DNA of 42,945 bases from Saksenaea vasiformis B4078 (taxonomy: Eukaryota > Mucoromycota > Mucoromycetes > Mucorales > Saksenaeaceae), in NCBI GenBank assembly GCA_000697055.1, contig JNDT01002154.1, positions 1-42,945 of the forward strand, in the 5' to 3' direction. Shown in pieces: positions 10,942 through 20,962 of this stretch. Under the pieces are notes generated by a model that worked only from the letters and a program-made list of their open reading frames with translations, had not been told where the DNA came from and did not search any database. The stretch's first letter is position 1. Each line of letters starts with the position of its first letter. The translations under genes and the position numbers were made by a program.

Positions 10942-13900
10942 TCACCGTTGCCAATATCTTTCAATAGTAGCGGGATCATTAAAATCATCTGGAGATTGCC
11001 AAGTATCATCATCTGCAGTATAACCTTTCCAGCGTACAAGATACTTAAACTCGCCTTTTCGCAATTCTTTGTAGTCAACAATGGCTTGCACTTCGTAATG
11101 ATTGTCTGAAATCATGGTATCTGGTGAAATAAGTTTCATATGGGATGGTGGAATGTCCCGTGGAAGCAATGTATTCAATTCATCCATAAGTGTGTAACTG
11201 CCACCTTTGCTTTGCCATAAAACAGTGAATGGTCCTTCATACTTAGGATCGGTTTTTGTGTTTCTCAATATGTTGATGATCATGACCTTACTGCCCAGAG
11301 GAAATTGTACAATGCGGTGGTCTTTGTCAAACTTATCGCTTTGGTTCTTTTGCATTGTTTTAATGCATTCATGAATTGCCAGGATAACCACTTGTTCCAT
11401 TTGGTCAAGGCGTTTCTTCATTGCCTGAGCATCAGATGATCTAGGTAGGGTACTACCGTCTTTTACTTCACTATAATCCTCGAATTTATTGGGTTGACGT
11501 GCAAACATCAATGAAAAAGGACGTGTCTTATGCAGGGCTGCATGTTTTGTATTGATAGCTAGTTGCGCACTAGGTAGATATAAATCCCAATCTCCCTTCT
11601 TACCTTGCAACCGTTTCACTATAACTTCTTTCACCGTTTTTACCCATCGTTCTGCAATACCATTTGCCCATGGATGATAAGGTGTGACAAGTCTGTGATC
11701 AATGCCTGAATGCTCTGTGACCAGTGAGACAACTTCGTTGACAAATTCAGTACCATTGTCAGATTGTAGGACTTTGGAAAAGCCGTAATCACAAAAAACT
11801 TGGATAAGTTTCTAGCAACGCTAAGTGCTGATTTGTCTGGTAGCGCTCTCAGAACACAGAAGCATGAAAACACATTGACCATGACTAATAAAAAGTTATT
11901 ACCAGTAGTAGAGGTAACGTTAAAAGTGCCCAAGTCAATTGCCCAATGGTCTCCAGGTTGACTTGCCATAATGTGTCGTAATGGATGGTAACCATGTTTG
12001 CCAATGTTGAATCATTGACAGTCGAGGCACTTGGCGACCAGGTTTAAGGCGTCTTGCTTGATATTCGTCCAATGTAGTCTGTCACTGTGTAGCACGTTGA
12101 CTATGGCATCTGCTCCGAAATGACCACTGAGATGTGCTTGCTCAAGCAACGATCATCTTTTCTCTGCTGGTGGGGTCATGTACTCATGTGGTTTGATGAG
12201 ACGTTAAAAGTGTTGTCCAGTGGGAAGAGAAGTTGTTGGTATGTTCTGTTTTGCGTTTTTGTTTGCTCCTGAAACGTTTGTATGTAACGTGCATTTACCT
12301 CCTGCGGAAAGTGGGACAGGCGCAGCAAAGAGATGAGAGAGCTGGTCAGGCAAAACGTTGGCAATACCAGGTCAGTGTACTACGCGATAAGTGTAGTTGC
12401 AAATGGTGTCGAGCCATTTGATCATCATTGGGTTGGCAACTTCCTGAGTGTGGAGGTAGGTAAGTGCGTTGTGGTCTGTGTATAAAGTGAACGGATTGCC
12501 CCAGAGAAATTTGTGGAATTTTTTCAGGACGTAAACAATACCAAGTAATTTGCATTGGGTAACAGAGTAATTGCGTTCAGACTGACTAAGTGCACGCGCC
12601 ATAAAACCAATATAATGGATGCGGTTGTCAATAACCTGATAAAGGACAGCGCCAATGCCATCGTCAGATGCATCCGTAGCAACAGAAAAAGGTTCATCCA
12701 GGTTGGAGTGACTGAGAATGGGTGCCTTTTCCAAAATAAGTTTGATACGTTCAAAAGTATCGGCGTGTTGCTGCGTCCAGATATCAGCAAGATTACCAGC
12801 GTTGCGCAATTTGTCAAGAGGTGCAGTGAGTGTGGAAATGTTAGGGACGTGGACCCTGAAATAATTGACCAGTCCGAGGAATCGTTGGATATCTTTTCCT
12901 GTTTTGGGCTGTGGCCATGTTTGGACATTGGTAACCTTGCGTGGATCAAGGCGAATACCATGTTCATTCACACAGAAACCAAGTAAATAGACAGCACATT
13001 GAGCAAAATGGCATTTGTCAGGGTTGAGGATGAGCTTGACATCCGTGAGACAGTGAATAGCGTCTGCTACATGCTTTGTATGATCTTCCAGGTTTTTCGA
13101 AAAGATGATGATATCATCAACAAAAGTAGTAACATAATCAACGCCATGAAAGATATAATTCATAACGCGTTGGAACTTTGATGAGATAGGTTTGAGTCCA
13201 AAGGGACAACTGCGAAACATGTATTGGATGCCATCGACTGTGAATGACGTTTTATGTTGGTGTGGTTCATAGATCTGGAAGCAGTGAAAAGCGTTTTTTA
13301 AATCAAGTGTAGTGAACACTGTAGCTCCATGCATTTTCTGGAAAATCTCGTTGATGAGAGGAAGTGGGAAACAATCATCTGGAAGCAGATTGTTGATGTG
13401 ACGTGGGTCGAGGCAAGGTCGTCTGCCAGTAAGATTACCCTGAGCATCTTTTTTTGGTGCAAATGTTAGAGGGCTATTCCATCTAGTATTCACTGGTGCG
13501 CGAGTGATGATGCCATCAGCTAACCATTTGTTGACTTGTTCCCGTAAGAGAGGCAAGAGCTTATGCGGGATGTCATATTGTCTTCTGTATGCAGCCTGGT
13601 TAGCAGGTGTGTCAAGTCGTACGATGGACTCAGGGACAGTGCAAAAAGAAGAATTTGGGATTTCCCAGTTTTGTTCAAGCAAAGGTTGAATCGTCTGCAA
13701 TAGATGTTCTCATTCAGTAGGGTTGCCGACTGGTGAGTTGTTTGGCTCAAGGTCATCAAGAGGTTCAGTTTCAGGCGCCTTTGGAAATCCTGAGCGGTGC
13801 CAACAAACAGGCAAACCAATAAAATTGATACCAATACGCGACATAAGATCCGTTCCAATATACACATTGGCTAAAGGATCATTGATATTGAAAACTTCAA

Positions 13901-14144
13901 ATGAGTGGAAAAGGCTAATTCCATTACAAGTGATTTTAATGGGAGACGTTGTGCCAATACGTGAAACAAATTGATTTTGAGCTGCTAGTTTTATTTTTCC
14001 AGTTTGTGGACGAATGGTCCAACCGTTTTCAAGACAAAGAGAGCGTGATACTGTACTAAAAGTTGCTCCGGTGTCCAAGAGAGCTCGTAGGCAGTGGTTA
14101 TAGGGCACATGATTCTGCGATGGCAGCATCAATTTCTTCTGCAT
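10942..14144 (-). pseudogene. pol: E5 pol: protease, RT, RNase H, integrase, chromodomain (few lesions)
   Basis: Pol opens at ATG 14144, directly after a TGA in its own frame. Protease has an intact DTGA site (LLDTGATFS, ~14075). TGA at 13710-13712 interrupts it before RT; E2 has arginine there. RT carries SSKFQRVMN and TTFVDDIIIFS (~13125); RNase H starts ATDASDDG and includes YTDHNALTYL. A stop follows at 12372. Integrase shows a C-x2-C zinc half, D at HWAIDLG, DNGTEF and NGIAERW (the D,D-35-E triad), with a frameshift near 11800 and further stops around 12000-12200. The C-terminus is a chromodomain (FKYLVRWKGYTADDDTW, ~11020), which in this class directs integration to marked chromatin. 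All catalytic residues are readable, but the breaks prevent a full polyprotein. Confidence 0.9.
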
Positions 14145-15417
14145 TCATTTCAATATCTTCATCAATTTTTTCTTCTTCTCCTTTTTCTTCTAGAACGTCT
14201 GGTTCTGCACGAGCAGAGTGGATGGCCAAGTTAATTTTGTTGGTGTCTGAGACACTGTTGCACTGATGGCCGGGGGACCACGTTACACCACAACCTTTGA
14301 AGCACAGCTTGGGCTTGTTCAGAACTGAAGGTGATTGGTGCGATGTCAACAATGGAGATGTTCTCTCTGTTTTGGTGTTGTTGATGGGACGCGTCATTTT
14401 GTCAATACGATGGCCCGGGTTGACCATACAGAAGGTATCTCCCAGAACTCTGCACTCGTTGGTAGAGTGGGAACCTTTGCCATGTAGGCGACAATACTGA
14501 TCCTTGCGTTGGGGTACGCATCCAGGAAGAGGTCGTTGGGTGGTTGAACCCTGCTTCAGAGAAGCACTGCAATTGGTTGGAATTCTTTTTTGTACCACAT
14601 TGGCGTAAATGGCCCTAGCCATAGAGGCTGCTTGATCAACTGTGCAACGTTGTTCCACGGGTAAATTAATCTGTGCCAGATGGACCTGCTGGGAAAGCTC
14701 CAGGATGAGCGAGTTGGTAAAAAGAATAGCCATAACACGATCGTCATTAACACCAGCTTCACGACGTGCTTTGTGGAAGCAATCAGCATATTTCTCTACA
14801 GATTCTGATCTTGACATTTTCATTGCAATTAGCTCCTGAGTGAAGTTGGCTTGCCGTTCGGCATCATTGATACTGTATTTTTGCAACAAGGCATTGCGTG
14901 CATACAACCATGGGAGGTGGGGCACCTTGCGCAGGTGTGCATTGAACCATGAGCGTTGTTCAGGTGACAAAGTTCGTGGCAACAAACGATGCCAAGTGTC
15001 ATCTAGTTCTTGACCATACGAAATGACAATATCCTCGAATTTGTCCAGGCACTCTTGAATAGAAGTAAAAACAGTTTGTGTAGAGTCTATGACGTTTCCA
15101 GTCCATTGGAGTAAGGGTAGATCTTTTGGCATGACGTAATGGGTACAGTAAGAAGTGGGTCTTGTCTTGTTGGGCACCAGCTTGTTTTTTGTGTGCATTA
15201 GCATATCCAGGTCTTGACTGGCTTCCATGTATGCTTTTCTTGCGTCTTCTTTTTCTTCTGGTGAGGAAGAAGCAGAGGCAATAATTTCACCGAGTTCTGC
15301 AAGTCTCATTGATACATTATCAATAACGGCATTGGTACGCTGATCCACTGAGAGAGATTGTACTTCTGAATTTTCATTCATTGGTGACAATGGACTTGAC
15401 GAGAAATCTTCAGTCAT
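14098..15417 (-). CDS. gag: E5 gag, intact
   Basis: ATG at 15417 is preferred because the frame upstream runs back into the LTR. The protein (about 439 aa) has a helical N-terminal region, a gag core (WFNAHLRKVPHLPW, KYSINDAE), then two different zinc knuckles: CRLHGKGSHSTNEC (C-x2-H-x4-H-x4-C) and CFKGCGVTWSPGHQC (C-x3-C-x7-H-x-C). The tail is very acidic (EEKGEEEKIDED). The reading frame has no stop until TAA 14098. It overlaps pol by 47 nt in a different frame, so pol expression would need a +1 (or -2) shift or reinitiation at ATG 14144. This is the only uninterrupted gag in the window. Confidence 0.85.
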   Translation of the reverse strand: MTEDFSSSPLSPMNENSEVQSLSVDQRTNAVIDNVSMRLAELGEIIASASSSPEEKEDARKAYMEASQDLDMLMHTKNKLVPNKTRPTSYCTHYVMPKDLPLLQWTGNVIDSTQTVFTSIQECLDKFEDIVISYGQELDDTWHRLLPRTLSPEQRSWFNAHLRKVPHLPWLYARNALLQKYSINDAERQANFTQELIAMKMSRSESVEKYADCFHKARREAGVNDDRVMAILFTNSLILELSQQVHLAQINLPVEQRCTVDQAASMARAIYANVVQKRIPTNCSASLKQGSTTQRPLPGCVPQRKDQYCRLHGKGSHSTNECRVLGDTFCMVNPGHRIDKMTRPINNTKTERTSPLLTSHQSPSVLNKPKLCFKGCGVTWSPGHQCNSVSDTNKINLAIHSARAEPDVLEEKGEEEKIDEDIEMNAEEIDAAIAESCAL

Positions 15418-15446
15418 AACAGTAATAGAGTATTTGCTTAAAAAAA

Positions 15447-15798
15447 TGTTGTATCCAAATTCAAGTATAGGGACGTGAAAGTAAGCGAGACTCAAAAAAG
15501 GATTGTTTTATTAAAATGATCATTGTACTGTTTAAATAATTTATGGTACTTGCGGGTAGCAGCAGGACAGAGGAGTTTAGAGATATCTTTAGATGATTCT
15601 TTACTAGATCGGGATCATTATGTTTATCCTGGTTAATTGTATATTCTGTGTCTGCTGGTATCTCAGCAACAGATAGATAGGAATAAGACATGTCTAGAAC
15701 CGCGTTCTAATAAAGTAATTACCTTCAGTACCTTTTTGTCTTACTCAAGCATAGTGTTCTAATTACTGTGTAGTAATGTAACTATGTCAGATATGACA
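15447..15798 (-). repeat. E5 5' LTR with T7 tract at its inner junction
   Basis: It is the partner of 10367-10718. In element sense it ends GGATACAACA at 15447 and is followed by seven T (15446-15440), leaving only a short leader before gag ATG 15417. It carries AATAAA-like and GAGTCTC motifs near its U5 end. The outer end at 15798 abuts E6 RT sequence directly. Confidence 0.88.
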
Positions 15799-18149
15799 GC
15801 TAAGAGAGCTTTTTTGATGGCAATAAAAGCCTGTTGGTGATGATCCGTCCATAGGTGTTTAAGTCCTTTTTCATGTCTCAACTCATCAAGTGGTTTAGTG
15901 AGAAGAGAAATTTTCAGAATGTGATCACGGAAATAATTTGCAACGCCTAAGAAACGTTATACTTCCTTACCTGTGATGGGCACAGGCCATTGCTCAATGT
16001 TTGTGAGCTTACGTTTGTCCAAGTGAATTTCATCACTGGAGATTACAAATCCCAAAAGATAGATCGATTTCTGCATGAAGTGGCATTTGTCAGGGTTAAG
16101 GATTAGATTGACAGCAGTCAATTTATCGATCACCGTTTTCACATGCAGTTTGTGCTCAGTCATATTCTGGCTGTACACCACAATATCATCCACAAAAGTG
16201 GTAACAAAGGGCATATCGCTGAAAATGATACACATGACCCTCTGGAATTTAGAAGAGATAGGTTTTAGGCCAAAGGGGCAGCTATGAAACATGTACTGCT
16301 TTCCATCTACCAATGTGAATGTTGTTTTATGACGATCAGCCTCATTGATTTTAAAGTGGTAGAAGGCGCTCTTAAGGTCTAACGTGGAAAAGATAGTTGA
16401 CCCATGCAACTTTGTGAAAACATCGCGAATCAAAGGTAGAGGATAACGATCATCAGGGAGAAAATGATTGATGTGGCGAGGGTCAAGACATGGTCGCGTG
16501 CCTGTCAGATTACCATGTTGATCTTTCTTTGCCACTATTGTCAGTGGTGAATTCCACTGATTGTCAATGTTAGCTGGCACAGGTTCAATGGTGCCATCTG
16601 CTAGCCATTGTTGCACAGTCTCATGGACTGTCTGCTTAAGTGCGTGAGCTATAGGATATTGGTGGCAGTAACATGACACATTAGCCAGGATCAGTAAATA
16701 GATTACCAATTCTGGAATAGTGCAGAATGCACTTTTAGGAATGGCCTTATTAGTGGCTAGACTAAGTTCAACATGTCGATGGAACTTTCTTTGTTCCATT
16801 TCACTGCCTGCTGGATTGTTATTTGGTTTGACCCTATCTTTATCAGGGTTTTCTTCTGGAGTAGGCTCTAAAGGTTGCCATGTTGAAACAAGGCCATAGT
16901 AGCCAATGTTAAGGCGTGGCATCAAGTCAGCGCCAATACTGACAGGTTGGTCTCTGGGTAACTTCATGACTTCAAAAGAGTAGTCAAGTTTAATACCATT
17001 ATAAATCAATTTTAATGGTTCTGTACAACTGAAACGCTTGATTTTATGATCAGAGTGTGCAAGGTAGATAGTATCATGAACATCTTTGTTTATTTTAAAA
17101 TTGTTATTTAGACAGAAATCCTGGTCAATTGCTGAAAATGTGGCACTGCTGTCAAGGAGTGCGAGTACTTGTTGTTTTTCTAAATAAATCAGCAATTCAA
17201 GTTCTTTAGGACCTTTTTCTGTTTTGCAGTTCAGTTTGTTTTTTAACTTACAATCGAATTGCAGGGAGTTATCATCGGCATCATCAATTTGTGCAGTACG
17301 AGTTGCCATTCGAGAAAACATTTGTTTCGATTGATTGTGGTTGGCTCTCTGGTTTTTCTTTGGGCAGTTGTGGCCAGGCATGTAGACTTGGCCACAACCA
17401 TTATAGCACAACACTCCCTGAATGACATTCTTCTTGTTTGCATGTTTCTTATTCTTAAAAAACGGTTTTTCATTGCCATTATTGTGCTTGACGCCTTTTA
17501 TATTGTTTTTGTCGCCAGACCCATGTTCTTGGATTTTAAAAGTATTAAGCAGATCGATGACTTCTGACAGTTCCATGTCTAGGGCTGGTGCAGAGTGATG
17601 GATGATGAGATCAGTTGCTTGTTGACGAAATGTTGGTTTGAGGGATGCCAAAAAGATAACAGTCAACAGCAATTGAATAGGAAGTTGATTGATCTTGGTC
17701 AAGTTGCATAAGTTGAGAAATTTTGTGCCATAATCATCAATGCTTTCAGATTCCATTTTTAATGATACCAGATTATGCCATGCATTGAATTTTTGAACAG
17801 GGGTGTCATACTTCATCTTGAAACAGTGCTTAACATAATCCCATTCAGATTCAAATTCAGGATCGATGTCATCCATTTTTTCCACCATCTCATAAAAGAA
17901 GTTGGTTTGATTGGTGTCCAGACACCCAGGAAGCAATCGGTGATAGTCAGTTTTTGGATCCAAACCATACATGACCAATGATTTCTCGAACTCGATGAAA
18001 AAATGCTTTACCAAAGTAAATGTCATCTCATTGGTTTTGTTTAACTTCTTAGTAGAAGAATTGCCTACTAAATAAAGCTTAGGCAAATTTCTGGGCACTA
18101 CTGGGTCTTTTGACAGAGTGCTTGTGATTGGTTTGGTTGTCTGTGAACG
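15799..18149 (-). pseudogene. gag-pol: E6 gag(C-terminal part)-protease-RT, truncated by E5
   Basis: One open frame runs from the solo-LTR junction (18149) to TAA 15957-15959, and coding similarity continues in the same frame to the E5 LTR at 15798. It contains a gag core, one zinc knuckle CYNGCGQVYMPGHNC, a protease whose site reads LLDSSA instead of DTGA, and RT with SSKFQRVM and TTFVDDIVVYS (~16180). Gag and pol are fused in a single frame here, unlike E5. The TAA stands where E5 has glutamine (GKDIQRFLG), so it is probably CAA to TAA. RNase H, integrase and the 3' LTR are missing. The gag start lies across the solo LTR at 18691-19084. Confidence 0.88.
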
Positions 18150-18154
18150 CAAGC

Positions 18155-18685
18155 TGAAGAATTAGTAAGAGGGGAAACAATAAGAAAATACTTTGAGACT
18201 CTTGGTAGAGGTTTATTCAGAAGTAAAGATGATGATTACAGATGTCTACCAGCATTATTTATACTGTTCAAATGCTTATTGAATATCTTAGTAATCAGAG
18301 GACACGTAAGCTCTGAGTAATCATCATGGATCGATGATGATCCATGATTATTAATGTCAAGTCAGAGAGCTGTCATCTAGCTGAGTCTGAATAAAAATCC
18401 CATTGTTCAGGGACAGAGACGTCTGACTAATCACTGTGTCTATGCTAAGATCGTAATCATCGTAATTGTCTTGTCGCACTAATCAAAAGATAGGAGATGT
18501 CGGAGGGTACCTTAAGATCATGACAAAATCCTATTATCTTCAGATTGTAGCTATCCGTTGTTAGATGTCTGAATAGATCAGGTTTATCTGTGGATGAAGT
18601 GCCGATGGTATGAGAAACTCAATAAAGATCGTTTAGACTTAGTGGATGAAATATGTATAATGATAATGATATGTCAAATATGACA
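18155..18685 (-). repeat. Solo LTR (531 bp) inserted in E6 gag, with 5-bp target duplication
   Basis: The segment starts TGAAGAATTAG and ends CAAATATGACA, giving TG..CA ends. It is flanked by CAAGC at 18150-18154 and CAAGC at 18686-18690, a perfect 5-bp target duplication. Removing the LTR and one duplication copy takes out 536 bp and puts the E6 gag frame on both sides in register. It contains GAGTCTC and AATAAA-like motifs but no coding sequence. A diverged relative lies at about 39320-39490. Confidence 0.92.
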
Positions 18686-18690
18686 CAAGC

Positions 18691-19084
18691 ATTCCTCAGT
18701 AAAAATTTTTTTATTGTTTGGAAATTGTTTTCCAAACAGACGTTTCGATTTCTTGACATGTTTATCGGCATCACTACACCATTTCAACAGCATGTCCTCA
18801 GCTCTTTGAGCCTCGTCAGTGCCATTGTTTGTATCAACAGCTTCCTGCCAATACTTTTTGGCTTCATCAGCACGCGCCATTAAAATGGCTAACGTGTGTT
18901 CAGCCTTTGCTTCAGGGGAAGCATGCACTGAGGTAGCAGCGCCACCAACAGTGTTGTTATGACTACCATTATGGCCAGCCATTTCAACATCAATATTCAT
19001 TAACTCCATATCAATGTCGTTATTGGTGTTGGTATTGTTATTGTTGTTGTTGATAGTGGTGTTGTTGTCGTTATTGGAGTTCAT
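18691..19084 (-). pseudogene. gag: E6 gag N-terminal part
   Basis: ATG 19084 lies only 11 bases after the 5' LTR (TTTTTTTTACA then ATG). The N-terminus is almost pure Asn/Thr/Asp (NNNNNNTNTNNDID), followed by an acidic and then a helical, Lys-rich region. The frame runs into the solo LTR and resumes at 18149; frame arithmetic shows that the two parts were one gag. The low-complexity start corresponds to AAC/AAT repeats. Confidence 0.82.
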
Positions 19085-19095
19085 TGTAAAAAAAA

Positions 19096-19336
19096 TGTTG
19101 TATCATGTAGTTGTAAAGGTTGAAATAAAAGTGTAGAAAAACAAGAGATACAATGAAACCAAAGTGTAGGGAAGTTTATTCTGAAATCAGAACCAGAGAT
19201 CAAGACTACACTAGGTGGTGATATTTATATAGTGCTGGATTGCGTCAGTAACAGAGTTCCTGAGTTAGTTCAGATATATTTAATTAAACATCCGCTTATA
19301 ATTGCACTAGATCATTTGATATAGCTGGATACTACA
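19096..19336 (-). repeat. E6 5' LTR (241 bp)
   Basis: In element sense it begins TGTAGTATCCAGC (plus end 19336) and ends GATACAACA (19096), followed by eight T. A second copy in opposite orientation, with target duplications, lies at 23349-23588, which fixes both ends. It contains a TATA-like ACTATATAAATATC (~19228) and a short 5' leader region. The flank at 19337 is unrelated DNA. Confidence 0.87.
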
Positions 19337-19414
19337 AACTCCATAGAGCTTATACCAACGTCATTTGATGGAGCTTGGCAGGATGTGTATAAATATTCTG
19401 GCAACCTATGAGCT

Positions 19415-20520
19415 GTGGACTGGCAAGACTTCCTGCTGTATGTGGTGCCAACACTCGTAGCAGCCTGCATTGCTGACACTGAGGCAAAGTCAGCTTTGTT
19501 GGGACTCGTGAATGCCATGGTCAAGCTTCTCAGATGGAAACTGGGCTCAAATGACCTCCAGTACATTGATATCCACATCACTAGATGGCAGAATTACCTA
19601 CTCAATTTATATAATCACAAGCTGATTTCAATCTAAGTATTCATGGTCAACCAGCACTTACTTTGACATGCAACTATGATTGTTTGCAGATATGGCCCAG
19701 TGCACTACTACAGTTCATGAACAATAGAGCATGCCATCAGTGAGTTTAAGCAGCATATTAGAGTAAAGAATCATATCAATGCCAATGTTACCAATGTGAT
19801 GCTCCAGCTTGCATGTAAGTGCTATGTCTGTAAGCAGTAAATATATATAGCATGAGATTTTTCAAGTGCTAACATGTAGTTGCAAAGGTTCTCAACTCAA
19901 ACTGCAAATGAAGAGGTCTGGAAGGCTGAAGCAATGGCTGTCGAAGACAATATGGGCAATTATACAGGCATTGAAGTATGGGTCCTTTCCATGCAGTTTC
20001 TGTAGATCAATTTGATCATCTGCTGGCATTACTCTCAACTCTCTGGAGGATCCCACTTAATCTGTTGAACAAGGAAATACAAATCGCTGACAGGCTCTTC
20101 ATTGATGGCATGATACTAGAATCATCTGCAATGAAGGCCAGAAGCAAGAGGGCTGCCTATTTCATCAAGTTAAGCATTGTAGTTGACATGCATGCCAGAT
20201 GGCAAAACACTAATTGGCTAGAAGAATGGGACTACTTTGGTGAAGTTGTAACTTATATGTTCCACAAACAAAATGATGCATCCTCTGGATGGCTGGCATT
20301 GGTGAAAGTCTTTGATGTCTGGCAAACAACTGATGGAAGCCCTTATTGTCTAAAGCAGGCACCACCATGGCTAACATTGGTAGATGTAACAAGAGTTCAA
20401 TGCCTGGTTGGTCGTCTTGAAGATAGAAGCCGTCACTATATCATTTATCCTGGTCTACATCATCAGCGAGGCGATCTCAATCTGGGTGACAGGACACGTT
20501 GTAAGTGTGGTTTTGTGTAA
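19415..20520 (+). pseudogene. Decayed DNA-transposon gene, C-terminal part resembling En/Spm (tnp2)-type transposases
   Basis: Plus-strand frames give a degraded but continuous protein pattern: first a hydrophobic stretch with TRWQNYLLNLY; then, across a frame change, YGPVHYYS..TIEHAISEFK, which resembles the YGP..SFER/ER-x-IGE region of tnp2-like proteins; finally an open frame (19978-20520) with LFIDGMILESSAMK.RSKRAAYF, WLEEWDYFGEVV, VQCLVGRLED and YPGLHHQRGDL. A plausible intron (19815-19879, GTAAGT..TGCTAAC..TAG) survives. Frameshifts and stops make it non-functional. The DDE residues are not visible, so the superfamily is tentative; it could also be an unrelated repeated fungal gene. Confidence 0.45.
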
Positions 20521-20962
20521 GAGAGAAAAAGAAAGAAAAAAAAAGAAAAGAAAAGAGAAAAAGAAATATGTCGTTCGGTTGTAAGTGAGCACCAGATACT
20601 TTTATAGTCGGTATCAAAGACTTCAAAGAGTTAACGATGATAAAGGTATCAACGGAGTGATCAGAGATAAAAAGGGAAGCGTGGAAAAAAATAAAGTCAA
20701 AGGCGGTAGAAAATCAAAGAGAAACAAAGATACACTTGCTTGCCAAAGTAATATCGTGCTGAAAACTGTCTTTATTGTGATCCCTATGAGGGCTATTTAT
20801 ACTAGTTCTAGTCTATTGCTGTTCTACAAATAATCATTGTTGTGATGGATATTTAGCAAGTCCGATCCATGAAAAGGATCAAAGTGATCGTGTAACGAGA
20901 TCAAAGTGATCCCTTCGGAGTAGGAGTTTGTTTTTGGATTTTCAGGAGTGAGATGAGTGTGT
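20521..20962 (-). repeat. Purine-rich tract and possible solo LTR remnant
   Basis: 20521-20570 is an almost pure A/G tract. From about 20690 to 20960, minus-strand sequence has LTR-like layout: TATA box (AGTATAAATAGCC, ~20805) followed about 25 bases later by AATAAAGACAG (~20780). It includes two copies of a 13-bp hairpin unit GATCAAAGTGATC (20877-20889 and 20899-20911). No paired copy or target duplication was found, so the LTR call is only a suggestion. Confidence 0.3.

Larger units (their letters stand above)
10367..15798 (-). mobile_element. E5, near-complete chromodomain Ty3/gypsy retrotransposon
   Basis: This is the only element in the window with two LTRs (10367-10718 and 15447-15798, both 352 bp), a polypurine tract (minus GGCGGGGGGTAA beside 10718), gag and full-length pol. 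The LTRs differ at roughly ten sites, so the copy is fairly young. No 5-bp target duplication is visible: the left neighbour is E4 RT coding sequence and the right neighbour is E6 RT coding sequence in the opposite orientation. That points to rearrangement or inter-element recombination after insertion. Confidence 0.9.

Noticed and set aside
12555..12986. 143-codon plus-strand ORF
   Set aside because: It is the antisense shadow of the E5 RT/RNase H coding strand.
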